From assembly GCF_900163815.1 (NCBI RefSeq), contig NZ_FUKO01000023.1, forward strand, positions 62,001-126,000: a stretch of DNA of 64,000 nt, in the 5' to 3' direction. The notes beneath the pieces were generated by a model. That model ran no database searches. It worked only from the letters and a program-made list of their open reading frames with translations, and had not been told where the DNA came from. This DNA comes from Microbacterium esteraromaticum (GTDB taxonomy: Bacteria > Actinomycetota > Actinomycetes > Actinomycetales > Microbacteriaceae). This document shows, piece by piece, positions 17,219 to 26,474 of this stretch. Position 1 is the first letter of the stretch. Each line of letters opens with the position of its first letter. Position numbers and translations under genes: made by a program.

Positions 17219-17860
17219 ATGAGTACGTCTACATCCACGCCCACCCCCGTCTCGACCGGGGTCGCGCACAATCCCTGGCGCTGGCGCGTCGTCGATATCG
17301 TCGTCGCCGCTGTGCTCGGCGTCGCGATCGGTCTCGTCTTCTGGGGCTGGAACGCTATCGGCGGCGCCTGGTTCGGCGCGGCCGACGCAGTCACCCCCGG
17401 CCTGGGCGGCATCGCCGTGGGCATCTGGCTGATCGGCGGTGTCATCGGTGGTCTTGTGATCCGCAAGCCCGGCGCCGCGCTCGTCGTCGAGCTCGTCGCC
17501 GCGATCGTCTCGGCGCTCATCGGAAACGTCTGGGGCGTCTCGACCGTGCTCTCCGGCATCGTGCAGGGCCTGGGTGCCGAACTCATCTTCGCGCTGTTCT
17601 TCTACCGTCGGTTCGGCATCGTCGTGGCTGCTCTCGCGGGCATCGGCGCGGCGGCCGCGGCGTGGGTCTTCGAGCTGTTCTACGGCAGCACCCCGAACAT
17701 CCTCAAAACCTTCGAATACAACTCGATCTACCTGGTCACCCTGGTGATCTCGGGCGCGATCCTCGCCGGCGTCGTGGGCTGGCTGCTCGTGCGCGCGCTC
17801 GCCGTCACGGGCGCGCTCAGTCGATTCGCTGCCGGACGAGAACTCGTCCGAGAGGTCTGA
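17219..17860 (+). CDS. ykoE: Thiamine/hydroxymethylpyrimidine ECF transporter S component, YkoE family
   Basis: 213 residues, five to six hydrophobic segments, beginning after a short Thr/Ser-rich leader. WRVVDIVVAAVLGVAIGLVFWGWN and the GNVWG motif fit YkoE, the substrate-binding membrane subunit of the Bacillus-type YkoEDCB vitamin B1 salvage transporter. The TPP riboswitch directly upstream and the following ATPase and T-component genes fix the role. No separate YkoB-like kinase or binding protein gene follows. Confidence 0.9.
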   Translation: MSTSTSTPTPVSTGVAHNPWRWRVVDIVVAAVLGVAIGLVFWGWNAIGGAWFGAADAVTPGLGGIAVGIWLIGGVIGGLVIRKPGAALVVELVAAIVSALIGNVWGVSTVLSGIVQGLGAELIFALFFYRRFGIVVAALAGIGAAAAAWVFELFYGSTPNILKTFEYNSIYLVTLVISGAILAGVVGWLLVRALAVTGALSRFAAGRELVREV

Positions 17861-17862
17861 GT

Positions 17863-19332
17863 ATGACCGCTGCCAGCCCGGCCCGCGTCACTGCCGCGGG
17901 CTGGGGATGGCGCTACGCCGGTCGGCGCCTTCCCGCGGTGAGCGACGTCTCGTTCACGATCGAACCGGGGGAGCGGGTGCTGCTGCTCGGAGCTTCGGGT
18001 GCGGGCAAGTCCACTCTGCTCGCGGGGCTCGCCGGGGTGCTCGGCGACGCCGACGAGGGCGAGCGGACCGGATCGCTGCTCATCGACGGTGCGGCTCCCG
18101 AGTCGCAGCGGGGTCGTACGGGACTCGTGCTGCAGGATCCGGATGCCGGGATCATCCTCTCCAAGGTCGGCGACGATGTGGCCTTCGGGTGCGAGAACCT
18201 CGGGGTTCCGGCATCCGATATTCCGCACCGGGTCGCCGAAGCGATGGAAGCCGTCGGACTCGATGTGCCGCCGCGGCGCCCGACGAAGGCCCTGTCGGGC
18301 GGACAGAAGCAACGGCTCGTGCTGGCGGGCGTGCTCGCCATGCGGCCGGGGCTGCTGCTGCTGGACGAGCCGACGGCGAACCTCGACCCGGACGGCGTCG
18401 CCGAGGTGCGCGCGAGTGTGGAGCGCGTCGTCGAGTCCACCGGAGCCACGCTGGTCGTCGTCGAGCATCGCACGCCGGTGTGGGTCGACCTCATGAGCCG
18501 CGTCATCGTGCTCGCCGCCGACGGCGGGCTCCTGGCTGACGGATCCCCGGCGCAGGTGTTCGCCGAGCACGGCCGAACGCTTGCCGATGCCGGCGTCTGG
18601 GTGCCCGATCAGGACGTCGAGCTGCCGATGCTTCCGATGGCGGATGCTGTCGATGCATCCGCGCCGATCCTCTCAGCCGAGAGTCTGGCGATCAGCCGCG
18701 ACCGGCGCACCGCCGTGCAGTCCGGGCTGGATGTGACAGTGCCGCGCGGTGCCGCGACCGTCATCACCGGACCCAACGGCATCGGCAAGTCGACGCTCGC
18801 GTTGACGCTCGCGGGTCTCATCCCCGAACAGGCCGGCGAAGTCGTCTCGGCGCCGAGCCTCGCCGGCAAGAACGGGCGCCGCCCCTTCCGCTGGGCGTCG
18901 CGCGAGCTGCTGACCCGCATCGGCACAGTGTTTCAAGAACCCGAGCATCAGTTCCTCGCGCAGACTCTGCGCGATGAGCTGGCGATCGGGCCGAAGGCGC
19001 TCGGGTGGGACGACGCGCGCACCGAAGCCGTCGTGGACGGGCTGCTCGAGCGTCTGGGGCTGTCTGCGCTGGCGCTCGCCAACCCCTTCACGCTGTCGGG
19101 AGGTCAGAAGCGGCGGCTCTCGGTGGCGACCGTGCTCGCAGCATCCCCCGAAGTGATCGTGCTCGACGAACCCACCTTCGGACAGGACCGGCGCGGCTGG
19201 ATCTCGCTCGTCGCGCTGCTGCAGGAAGAGATCGCGCGCGGCCGTTCGGTCGTCGCGGTCACGCACGACGCCGGCGTCGTCGAGCACCTCGGCGGTCATC
19301 GCATCGCTCTGGCACAGGTGGATGCCGCATGA
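17863..19332 (+). CDS. ykoD: Energy-coupling ABC ATPase with two nucleotide-binding domains, YkoD type
   Basis: 489 residues, a tandem ATPase. Domain 1 has Walker A GASGAGKST (43-51), signature LSGGQKQR and LLLDEPTANLD; domain 2 has GPNGIGKST (about 305) and LSGGQKRR with VLDEPTFGQD. The start ATG 17863 lies two bases after the YkoE stop, giving tight coupling. It powers thiamine-precursor uptake with the S and T components. The fused ATPase replaces the EcfA/EcfA' pair of other ECF systems. Confidence 0.92.
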   Translation: MTAASPARVTAAGWGWRYAGRRLPAVSDVSFTIEPGERVLLLGASGAGKSTLLAGLAGVLGDADEGERTGSLLIDGAAPESQRGRTGLVLQDPDAGIILSKVGDDVAFGCENLGVPASDIPHRVAEAMEAVGLDVPPRRPTKALSGGQKQRLVLAGVLAMRPGLLLLDEPTANLDPDGVAEVRASVERVVESTGATLVVVEHRTPVWVDLMSRVIVLAADGGLLADGSPAQVFAEHGRTLADAGVWVPDQDVELPMLPMADAVDASAPILSAESLAISRDRRTAVQSGLDVTVPRGAATVITGPNGIGKSTLALTLAGLIPEQAGEVVSAPSLAGKNGRRPFRWASRELLTRIGTVFQEPEHQFLAQTLRDELAIGPKALGWDDARTEAVVDGLLERLGLSALALANPFTLSGGQKRRLSVATVLAASPEVIVLDEPTFGQDRRGWISLVALLQEEIARGRSVVAVTHDAGVVEHLGGHRIALAQVDAA

Positions 19333-20108
19333 CTGACCTCGATATCGAACGCCGCACGTGGCTGAGCGGTGTGAACCCCGTCACCAAAATCGTGCTCGCG
19401 CTGCTGCTGTCGATTCCGCTGTTCGCGTCGATCGACGTCGTCAGCGCGCTGACCGCCATCGCATTGCAGTTGCTGTGCCTGCCGCTCACTGGTCTGCGGT
19501 TGATCACGGTCCTCAAGCGCCTGCTGCCGCTGCTGGTCTTCGCGCCGATCGCCGGAATCAGCATGCTGCTCTACGCCGAGCCCGCCGGCCGCATCTACTT
19601 CAGCTTCGCCTTCGCCACGATCAGCGACGATTCGATCGCGCTGGCACTCGCAGTGGGGGTGCGCGTGCTGGCGCTCGGAGTGCCGACGATTCTGCTATTC
19701 GGCCGCACCGACCCCACCGAGGTCTCCGACGCGCTGGCGCAGGTGGCGAAGCTGCCGAGTCGCTTCGTGCTCGGCATCCTCGCCGGCACTCGGATGCTCG
19801 GGCTCTTCCTCGATGACTGGCGCACCATGGGTCTCGCCCGAAGGGCTCGCGGCGTCGGCGACACGGGGGTATTCCGCCGATTCTTCTCGATGGCGTTCGT
19901 TCTGCTCGTCTTCGCCGTGCGGCGGGGCAGCAAGCTGGCGATGGCGATGGAGGCACGCGGTTTTGGCTCCGACATCCCTCGCACATGGGCGCGCCCGTCA
20001 CGGCTGCACGCGCGCGATGCGGTGGCGCTGCTCGGCGGAGCCACGATCATGGCCCTCGCGCTCACCGCGGCCGTGCTCGCCGGCACCTTCCGCTTCGTCT
20101 GGACCTGA
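19329..20108 (+). CDS. ykoC: Energy-coupling factor transmembrane (T) component, YkoC type
   Basis: 259 residues with several membrane segments and the cytoplasmic ARxxRG-type coupling motif ARRARGVGD, and a second MEARGFG motif, which contact the ATPases. ATG 19329 overlaps the TGA of the ATPase gene (ATGA). Completes the riboswitch-controlled transporter; a T component dedicated to one S component is usual for Yko systems. Confidence 0.9.
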   Translation: MTDLDIERRTWLSGVNPVTKIVLALLLSIPLFASIDVVSALTAIALQLLCLPLTGLRLITVLKRLLPLLVFAPIAGISMLLYAEPAGRIYFSFAFATISDDSIALALAVGVRVLALGVPTILLFGRTDPTEVSDALAQVAKLPSRFVLGILAGTRMLGLFLDDWRTMGLARRARGVGDTGVFRRFFSMAFVLLVFAVRRGSKLAMAMEARGFGSDIPRTWARPSRLHARDAVALLGGATIMALALTAAVLAGTFRFVWT

Positions 20109-20131
20109 CCCGACCTGCTCCGCTTGTCGGC

Positions 20132-20494
20132 TCAGCTCAGGCGAGACCGCAGCACGTCGGCGAGCACGACCGCGTGGTTGTGCTCGGTGTTGTGCAGTGC
20201 GTAGACCAGTGTGACGACCGGATGCTGCGCGAGCTCGGCGACCAGCTGATCGAGCGCCTCGGCGCTCTCGTGCGCCAGCTGCTGTCGATAGCGCTCGGCG
20301 TTGATCTCGAAATCAGCATCCGGAGCCGCGTGCCAGTCATGGCGCAACTCCGTGCTCGGAGCGATGTCCTTCGCCCACAGGTCTATCGCCGCCTTCTCCT
20401 TCGAGACGCCGCGCGGCCACAGCCGATCGATCAGCACGCGGAACCCGTCCTCCGCTGAGGCGATTTCGTAGGCTCGCTTCCGACGCAGGTCCAT
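20132..20494 (-). CDS. DUF488 family protein
   Basis: 120 residues. DGFRVLIDRLWPRGVSKEKA and LRHDWHAAPD followed by VTLVYALHNTEHNHAVVL are the DUF488 signature (short form). The function of the family is not established. Start ATG 20494 is the first Met with family homology. Convergent with the T-component gene, with only 23 bp between. Confidence 0.85.
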   Translation of the reverse strand: MDLRRKRAYEIASAEDGFRVLIDRLWPRGVSKEKAAIDLWAKDIAPSTELRHDWHAAPDADFEINAERYRQQLAHESAEALDQLVAELAQHPVVTLVYALHNTEHNHAVVLADVLRSRLS

Positions 20495-20561
20495 GCCCTC
20501 AGCATCGCACCGCGGAGGATCTTCCCGCCAGGCCCCGGGAGGGGGCTCGCGATCCCTGCGG

Positions 20562-20801
20562 TCAGTCGCGGGCGGCGATGTCACTGGGGGCCGCGGGGAC
20601 CGCGCCCGGCCAGTCGCCGAGGCGCTCCAGATTGCTCTCTCCCTGATCCTTGGAGGGAGACACCGACACCGGCACCGAGCTGAATCCGCGCTCGGTCGTG
20701 GCGGCATCCGACGTCCATCCGGCGCTCGCTGCCGCTGCGGCGACGTCGAAGGTGGTGCCCTCCGGCACGCGCACCCGGATGTCGATGGTCGCGTTCGGCA
20801 T
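20562..20801 (-). CDS. Hypothetical protein, possibly a truncated 3' fragment
   Basis: A 79-residue frame, TIDIRVRVPEGTTFDVAAAAA onward, with plausible coding bias and 5' sequence open upstream without an obvious start (LLREGYMPNATID). I do not recognise it. The open frame upstream of the Met suggests the beginning of a longer gene was lost. It lies 67 bp before the DUF488 gene on the same strand. Confidence 0.35.
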   Translation of the reverse strand: MPNATIDIRVRVPEGTTFDVAAAAASAGWTSDAATTERGFSSVPVSVSPSKDQGESNLERLGDWPGAVPAAPSDIAARD

Positions 20802-21095
20802 GTACCCCTCGCGCAGCAGACGTGGTGAGCCAGCGGCTAACGGCCATATTTGATCATGTCCTAGATGGGGCGTTGCATGCTGTGTCAGATGCGAGTCGTC
20901 TCTGCATGGATCCTAGTTCGCGCCGGTGCGGGGTGCGCAATGGGCAGGTCTGCCCTAATCTGGGCGCAGTCCTGCATGCAGACCCATGGGAGACTCAGGC
21001 TCACGTATGCTGGAACTCAGTCGCAATCATCGGTCGGCGTGAGCAGCCTTCAAGCTGGATCACCGTCAGACTGGAGCCGTTCGAAGGAGAACTCG
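20802..21095. other. 294-bp intergenic region without a supported gene
   Basis: Lower GC than its surroundings and rich in short inverted words, for example CATGCAGACCCATG. It should contain the promoter of the dehydrogenase pair at 21096, but no clear -35/-10 pair could be picked. No RNA gene was recognised. Confidence 0.4.
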
Positions 21096-21857
21096 ATGCA
21101 GATCACGGGACAGAGCGCCCTCATCACCGGTGGCGCCAGCGGACTCGGCCTCGCCACCGCTCGCCGACTCGCCGCTTCCGGCGCGAAGGTCACGATCGTC
21201 GACCTGCCGAACTCTTCCGGTGCGGAACGTGCGGCTGAGCTCGGTGGCATCTTCGCCGCGGCCGATGTCACCAGTGCCGAAGAGGTCGCCGCGGCCGTGG
21301 CATCCGCTCAGGCTGTTGCGCCGCTGCGCGTCGTCGTGAACTGCGCGGGTATCGCCCCGCCCGCCAAAGTGCTGAATCGCGACGGCAGCCCCGCCGACCT
21401 CGTCGCGTTCGAGCGCGTCGTGCGCATCAACCTCGTCGGCACCTTCAACGTCACATCACAGGCATCGGCGATCATGGCGCAGAACGAGCCGACCGAGGGC
21501 GGGGATCGCGGCGTGATCGTCAACACCGCCAGCGTCGCGGCCTTCGACGGGCAGATCGGACAGCCCGCCTATTCCGCGTCGAAGGGCGGCGTGCACGCGA
21601 TGACACTGCCGATCGCCCGCGAGCTGGCTCGCTACGGCATCCGCGTGTGCACCATCGCCCCCGGCATCATGGAGACCCCCATGCTCGCCGGTCTGCCCGA
21701 AGCGGCGCAGGAATCGCTCGGCCAGCAGGTGCCGTACCCCTCGCGCCTGGGCCGACCCGATGAGTATGCGGGGCTCGTCGAGCACATCGTCGCGAACGGC
21801 TACCTCAACGGCGAGACCATCCGCCTCGACGGTGCCATCCGGATGGCCCCGAAGTAA
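21096..21857 (+). CDS. Short-chain dehydrogenase, 3-hydroxyacyl-CoA dehydrogenase type 2-like
   Basis: 253 residues. NAD-binding ITGGASGLG at the N-terminus, NCAG block, active site NTASVAA...YSASKGG, and PGIMETPML, which resemble HSD17B10-type 3-hydroxyacyl-CoA dehydrogenases. Start ATG 21096 has GAAGGAGAA upstream; the frame is open further 5' but lacks homology. Followed 44 bp later by another dehydrogenase, probably one operon for acyl-CoA or steroid-like substrates. Confidence 0.85.
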   Translation: MQITGQSALITGGASGLGLATARRLAASGAKVTIVDLPNSSGAERAAELGGIFAAADVTSAEEVAAAVASAQAVAPLRVVVNCAGIAPPAKVLNRDGSPADLVAFERVVRINLVGTFNVTSQASAIMAQNEPTEGGDRGVIVNTASVAAFDGQIGQPAYSASKGGVHAMTLPIARELARYGIRVCTIAPGIMETPMLAGLPEAAQESLGQQVPYPSRLGRPDEYAGLVEHIVANGYLNGETIRLDGAIRMAPK

Positions 21858-21901
21858 ACCGCCCCTCGGGAACCGCATCCGTGAAAGTCTAAGGAGAACC
21901 C

Positions 21902-22732
21902 ATGTCACTTGCAGGAAAGACCATCCTGATGTCAGGCGGCAGCCGTGGCATCGGCCTCGCCATCGCTCTGCGGGCGGCGGCCGATGGAGCGAACATCGCG
22001 ATGCTCGCCAAGACCGATACCCCGCATCCGAAGCTCGAGGGCACGGTGCACACCGCCGCCGACGCGATCCGCGCCGCGGGCGGGCAGGCGCTGCCGATCG
22101 TGGGCGACGTGCGCGAGGACAGCGACATCACCGAGGCGGTGATGAAGGTGCAGGGCGAGTTCGGCGGCGTCGACATCGTCATCAACAACGCCAGCGTCAT
22201 CGACCTCTCACGCTCCCTCGACCTGGGGGCGAAGAAGTACGACCTCATGCAGGACGTCAACGTCCGCGGCACATTCATGCTGTCGCGCGCGGCGGTCCCG
22301 CTGCTGAAGGAATCGTCGAACCCGCACATCCTGTCGCTGTCGCCGCCGCTGAACATCTCGCCGAAGTGGCTCGGCGCGCACACCGGGTACACGCTCGCGA
22401 AGTACGGCATGACGATGGTCACGCTGGGGCTGGCGGCAGAGTTCGCGGATGCCGGGATCGCCGCCAACACGCTCTGGCCGCGCACGACGATCGCGACCGC
22501 CGCGGTGCAGAACCTGCTCGGTGGCGACCGCGTGATGGCCGCCAGCCGCACGCCCGAGATCTATGCGGATGCGGCGTACGCCGTGATCAGTCAGTCGGCG
22601 AGCCAGCGCACGGGGCAGACGCTGATCGTGGAGGACGTGCTGGAAGAGGCCGGAGTCACGGACTTCTCGAAGTACGCCGCGGTTCCCGGTACGCCGGATG
22701 ACCGGCTGTTCCCGGACATCTTCCTGGACTGA
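21902..22732 (+). CDS. Short-chain dehydrogenase, HSDL2-like
   Basis: 276 residues. SGGSRGIGLAIALRAAADGAN is the dinucleotide site; KTDTPHPKLEGTVHTAA and the LSLSPPLN...YTLAKYGMT active-site region are distinctive for the hydroxysteroid dehydrogenase-like 2 (HSDL2) group. AAGGAGAACCC precedes ATG 21902. Substrate unknown; lies with the 3-hydroxyacyl-CoA dehydrogenase-like gene, so a lipid role is likely. Confidence 0.85.
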   Translation: MSLAGKTILMSGGSRGIGLAIALRAAADGANIAMLAKTDTPHPKLEGTVHTAADAIRAAGGQALPIVGDVREDSDITEAVMKVQGEFGGVDIVINNASVIDLSRSLDLGAKKYDLMQDVNVRGTFMLSRAAVPLLKESSNPHILSLSPPLNISPKWLGAHTGYTLAKYGMTMVTLGLAAEFADAGIAANTLWPRTTIATAAVQNLLGGDRVMAASRTPEIYADAAYAVISQSASQRTGQTLIVEDVLEEAGVTDFSKYAAVPGTPDDRLFPDIFLD

Positions 22733-22744
22733 GGCCGCGCCCAA

Positions 22745-22832
22745 CCGTACGGATGCAGGGAGTTTGAACGCCTGGCGAGAGAAACACGGGCGTGTTCGCC
22801 TGCGAGCGTACATTTTCCCTGCATCCGTGCGG
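22745..22832. repeat. Nested inverted repeat between convergent genes
   Basis: Outer arms 22745-22761 (CCGTACGGATGCAGGGA) and 22816-22832 match at 16 of 17 positions. Inside are AACACG/CGTGTT and GGCGA/TTCGCC pairs, so the 88 bp can fold into a long bent hairpin. It sits between the HSDL2-like gene and the aldolase gene and could terminate both; its size exceeds a usual terminator. Confidence 0.6.
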
Positions 22833-22855
22833 GGAGCGGGGCGCGGAGACGGGCG

Positions 22856-23494
22856 TCAGCCCCGAACGGTCGCCAGTGCAGCCGCGAACCGCGCCGCGCG
22901 CGCCTCGAGATCAGCCCAGTCGGATGCTGCGATCGATGCCGAGTTCGCCAGGTCGCCGCCTGCACCCACCGCGACCGCACCAGCGGCGAACCAGTCGGCG
23001 AGGTTGTCGGGCTTCACGCCACCGGTGGGCATGAGCGGAGCATCCGGGAACGGTCCGCGCAGCGCACCCAGGAACGCGGGGCCGCCGAGCGACGCGGGGA
23101 AGATCTTCACGACATCGACGCCCAGGTCGAGCGCGACCATGACCTCCGTCGGCGTCAAAGCGCCGGTCATGACGACGCGGCCGGTATCGAGCATCGTGCG
23201 AGTCAGGTCGGGGAGCGTGCCGGGGCTGACCAGGAACTCCGCGCCGGCGTCGGCTGCGGCTGCGGCCTGCGCTGCGGTGGTCACGGTGCCCGCGCCGATG
23301 TGCGCGCGCTCGCCATGGCGGGCGATCAGCTCGCGGATCACCGCTGGCGCGTCAGGAGTGGAGTAGGTGACCTCGACGCCGGTGATGCCACCGCGGATGA
23401 TCGCGTCAGCAGCATCCAGCGCAGCCTCGGGCGACGGCGCACGCAGCACGGCGAGCACGCCTGCGGCGCGGGTACGGGTGAGGCGGTCGGTCAT
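22856..23494 (-). CDS. eda: 2-keto-3-deoxy-6-phosphogluconate (KDPG) aldolase
   Basis: 212 residues, a class I aldolase barrel. The Schiff-base lysine is K130 in DVVKIFPAS and the catalytic glutamate E41 in GVEVTYSTP; PTGGV binds phosphate. Start at MTDRL (23494) because GGAG lies six bases upstream; the alternative ATG at 23506 lacks one. It cleaves KDPG, or KDPGal, to pyruvate and a triose phosphate. It stands alone, with a perfect GntR-type palindrome upstream. Confidence 0.9.
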   Translation of the reverse strand: MTDRLTRTRAAGVLAVLRAPSPEAALDAADAIIRGGITGVEVTYSTPDAPAVIRELIARHGERAHIGAGTVTTAAQAAAAADAGAEFLVSPGTLPDLTRTMLDTGRVVMTGALTPTEVMVALDLGVDVVKIFPASLGGPAFLGALRGPFPDAPLMPTGGVKPDNLADWFAAGAVAVGAGGDLANSASIAASDWADLEARAARFAAALATVRG

Positions 23495-23534
23495 GAAGGA
23501 CTCCATTCGTCAGCCCCATTGTGCTCCTGACAAC

Positions 23535-23548
23535 TTGTAATTACAAGC
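23535..23548. promoter_or_regulatory. Candidate FadR-type GntR operator CTTGTAATTACAAG
   Basis: Perfect 14-bp palindrome 40 bp before the aldolase start and 47 bp before rlmN. The TTGTA-N2-TACAA form recurs at 61369-61380. Most likely controls the aldolase; the cognate regulator is not identified. Confidence 0.6.
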
Positions 23549-23594
23549 TGGGCCTCCAGCGCCTTCCCTGTCGTGCTCCCGTACCCTGGAGTAC

Positions 23595-24839
23595 ATGACC
23601 GAGACTTCTCCTGCGCGCCCCGCGAACACCGGCGTGCGTCAGACGCGCCCGCGCACCGAGGGCTGGACGCAGAAGAAGGATGCCGAAGGCCGCCCGCTGC
23701 TGCAGTTCGCCAGCCCCAAGCGCGGCAAGCCGCCGGTGCACCTGGCCGACATGACGCCCCCCGAGCGCGTCGAGAAGGTCAAGGAGCTGGGCCTGCCCGG
23801 CTTCCGCGCGAAGCAGCTGTCGACGCACTACTTCACGCACTACACCTCCGACCCCGCCGAGATGACCGACCTCCCCGCCGCGCAGCGCGAAGAGCTCGTC
23901 GCCGGGATGCTGCCGCCGCTGCTGACCGAAGTGCGACAGCTGAAGACCGACCGCGGCGACACGATCAAATTCCTGTGGCGCCTGCACGACGGGGCTCTCG
24001 TCGAATCGGTGCTCATGCGCTACCCGGGCCGCATCACGCTGTGCGTGTCGAGCCAGGCCGGCTGCGGCATGAACTGCCCGTTCTGTGCCACCGGCCAGGC
24101 GGGCTTGACCCGCAACATGTCCACCGCCGAGATCATCGAGCAGATCGTGCGCGCCAACCGCCTGATCGCTGAAGGCGGCCTGGGCGGCAAGAAGTCCGAC
24201 GACCACTCCATGGAGCGCGTCAGCAACATCGTCTTCATGGGCATGGGCGAACCGCTCGCGAACTACAAGCGGGTTATGGATGCTGTGCGCATCATGGTCG
24301 CCGATCAGCCGAACGGGCTCGGCATGAGCGCCCGCGGCATCACGGTATCGACGGTCGGTCTCGTCCCCGCCATCCGGAAGCTCTCCGACGAGGGCATCCC
24401 CGTCACGTTCGCCCTCTCGCTGCACGCCCCGGACGATCACCTGCGTGACGAGCTCATTCCGGTGAACTCGAAGTGGAAGGTCGATGAGGCGCTGGATGCT
24501 GCCCGCGAGTACTACGAGAAGACCGGGCGCCGCGTCTCGATCGAGTACGCGCTGATCAAGGACATGAACGACCACGGCTGGCGTGCCGATCTGCTGGCCG
24601 AGAAGCTCAACGAGCGCGGCCGAGGCTGGGTGCACGTCAACCCGATCCCGCTGAACCCGACGCCGGAGTCGGTGTGGACCGCCTCCACCCGCGAGGTGAC
24701 GAACGAGTTCGTGCGCCGCCTCAACGACGCGGGCATTCCGACGACACTGCGCGACACCCGCGGCAAGGAGATCGACGGGGCCTGCGGCCAGCTGGTCGCC
24801 ACGACCGAAGACGAGGCCGCTGCCGCACAGCTCGGCTGA
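23595..24839 (+). CDS. rlmN: Dual-specificity 23S rRNA A2503 / tRNA A37 C2-methyltransferase RlmN
   Basis: 414 residues, radical SAM enzyme. The cluster motif CGMNCPFC gives C157, C161 and C164; MGMGEP and SLHAP follow, and the C-terminal [15 protein letters not shown] holds the methyl-carrying cysteine. It adds a C2 methyl group to A2503 of 23S rRNA by a mechanism in which a cysteine is transiently methylated. N-terminal 40 residues are an actinobacterial extension. Confidence 0.96.
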   Translation: MTETSPARPANTGVRQTRPRTEGWTQKKDAEGRPLLQFASPKRGKPPVHLADMTPPERVEKVKELGLPGFRAKQLSTHYFTHYTSDPAEMTDLPAAQREELVAGMLPPLLTEVRQLKTDRGDTIKFLWRLHDGALVESVLMRYPGRITLCVSSQAGCGMNCPFCATGQAGLTRNMSTAEIIEQIVRANRLIAEGGLGGKKSDDHSMERVSNIVFMGMGEPLANYKRVMDAVRIMVADQPNGLGMSARGITVSTVGLVPAIRKLSDEGIPVTFALSLHAPDDHLRDELIPVNSKWKVDEALDAAREYYEKTGRRVSIEYALIKDMNDHGWRADLLAEKLNERGRGWVHVNPIPLNPTPESVWTASTREVTNEFVRRLNDAGIPTTLRDTRGKEIDGACGQLVATTEDEAAAAQLG

Positions 24840-24902
24840 AGCTGAGAGCGCTTGCAGGCATCTTCCGGGAGTCCCACAGCAGGAGTTTTCTAACCTGGTG
24901 GG

Positions 24903-26432
24903 ATGTCTTATTCCGCGCATCGCCCTGGCCAGATGGATTCCCAGGGGCGCATCTCGTTCGAAACCGACGGCCCTGGCGGCACGGTGACTGACGACGACCT
25001 CGACTTTCTGCGGACCTTCGAGCCGACCGGCAGCGAGTCTCCCGATGTGCCGGAGCCGGCCCCGGTGACCGAAACCGCACCGACGCCCGCACCCGTCGTC
25101 GAGCGCGAGCCCGCGCAGGAGGCGCCCGCAGCATCCGCCCGTCCCGCACCGCGGCTGCCCCGACCGAAGCGCCAGCGGCCGCCACGCGCACCGGGCTCCC
25201 GGTTGCGCACGATCGCCATCCTCGGCGGTGCTGACGGCCCGATTCTCGACCGCGTGCCCGGTGAGACGCCGCGGTTCGTGCAGATGTTCTTCGTGCTGCT
25301 GGGCACCGCGCTGGTCTCCGCGATCTCGATGCTATTCGCGCTGACCACCGGCGTGCAGGTCGCGATCTGGGTCGCCATCCCGCTCGCGCTCGTGTGGGCG
25401 GCGATCATCTTCAACCTCGACCGCTTCCTCACCTCGACCATGACCTCCACGCGCAGCGTGTGGAAGATGCTCAGCCTCGCGCTGCCCCGTGTCGCGATGG
25501 CGATGCTGATCGGCTTCCTGGTCGCCGAGCCGCTCGTGCTGCAGGTGTTCCACAACGACATCGCTCGCGAAGTAGCATCCACCAACATCACCCAGTCGCA
25601 GTCCGATCAGGACGCCCTCGACCAGGGACCGGAGAAACTGGCGCTGGATGCCGCATCCGAGCGCGTCGCCGCTCTCGAGAACCAGGCCGCAACCGGCGTC
25701 GTGGCGGGCACAGACTCGGGCTCCGCCTCGACCACGGCGGCGCAGTCGACGGTCGACGATCTCACCGGAAAGATGGCCGATCAGCAGAAGGTCATCGATT
25801 CCGCGCGCGCGCTGTACCAGTGCGAGCTCACCGGAGAGGGCGTCGGCGAGGTGCCCGGCTGCACCGGCGTGAACGGACAGGGTTCGAGTTCGGATGCCGC
25901 GAAGGCGCAGCTCGCGCAGGCGCAGCAGACCTACGACGGGCTGGCCGAGCAGCTGCGCGGTGCCAACGACGACCTGTCGGCTGCGGATTCCGAGGCGAAG
26001 CAGAACACCTCGGCATCGGAGACCGCCAACCGCCAGCAGGCGAAGGACCAGCTGCCGGCCGCGAACAAGAGCTACGATCAGGCGCTCGCCGCCTACAACG
26101 CGCGGGCGGATTCCGTCGCGCAGGGCAATGCTGGCGCCGTCGGACTGCTCAGCCAGATCACCGGGCTCAACCGGCTGGCTGCGAAGGAGCCCACGATCCT
26201 GTGGGCGCACTGGCTGATCGCGGCGCTGTTCTTCATGATCGAGCTGCTGCCGGTGCTCGTGAAGGTGCTCACCAGCTGGGGCGAGCCGTCGCTGTACGAG
26301 AAGACCGCCGCGATCCGCAAGCAGGTCGACCTCGATCGGGTTACCGCGGAGGGCTTCCGAGATCGTGCGGCGATCGTCACCGGAGCGGATGCTGCACCGC
26401 CTGGGGCGCCGGCTGCGACAGCATCCGCCTGA
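24903..26432 (+). CDS. DUF4407 domain membrane protein
   Basis: 509 residues. An acidic, Pro/Ala-rich cytoplasmic leader (1-95) is followed by two hydrophobic segments (about 123-170), a third near 190-217, a long Ala/Gln/Asp-rich and probably coiled-coil loop (about 218-430), and a last helix (about 437-461). IFNLDRFLTSTM is the family's conserved spot. Function of DUF4407 proteins is not established. Stands alone, 64 bp after rlmN. Confidence 0.85.
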   Translation: MSYSAHRPGQMDSQGRISFETDGPGGTVTDDDLDFLRTFEPTGSESPDVPEPAPVTETAPTPAPVVEREPAQEAPAASARPAPRLPRPKRQRPPRAPGSRLRTIAILGGADGPILDRVPGETPRFVQMFFVLLGTALVSAISMLFALTTGVQVAIWVAIPLALVWAAIIFNLDRFLTSTMTSTRSVWKMLSLALPRVAMAMLIGFLVAEPLVLQVFHNDIAREVASTNITQSQSDQDALDQGPEKLALDAASERVAALENQAATGVVAGTDSGSASTTAAQSTVDDLTGKMADQQKVIDSARALYQCELTGEGVGEVPGCTGVNGQGSSSDAAKAQLAQAQQTYDGLAEQLRGANDDLSAADSEAKQNTSASETANRQQAKDQLPAANKSYDQALAAYNARADSVAQGNAGAVGLLSQITGLNRLAAKEPTILWAHWLIAALFFMIELLPVLVKVLTSWGEPSLYEKTAAIRKQVDLDRVTAEGFRDRAAIVTGADAAPPGAPAATASA

Positions 26433-26474
26433 CGATTCCGAGCCGGGTGGCGCACGGCGCAGTAGCGTGGACGC

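Noticed and set aside
20581-20847. 88-residue frame overlapping the unknown 20562-20801 frame
   Set aside because: Shifted frame with His/Arg-rich shadow composition; the 20562 frame has better coding character.
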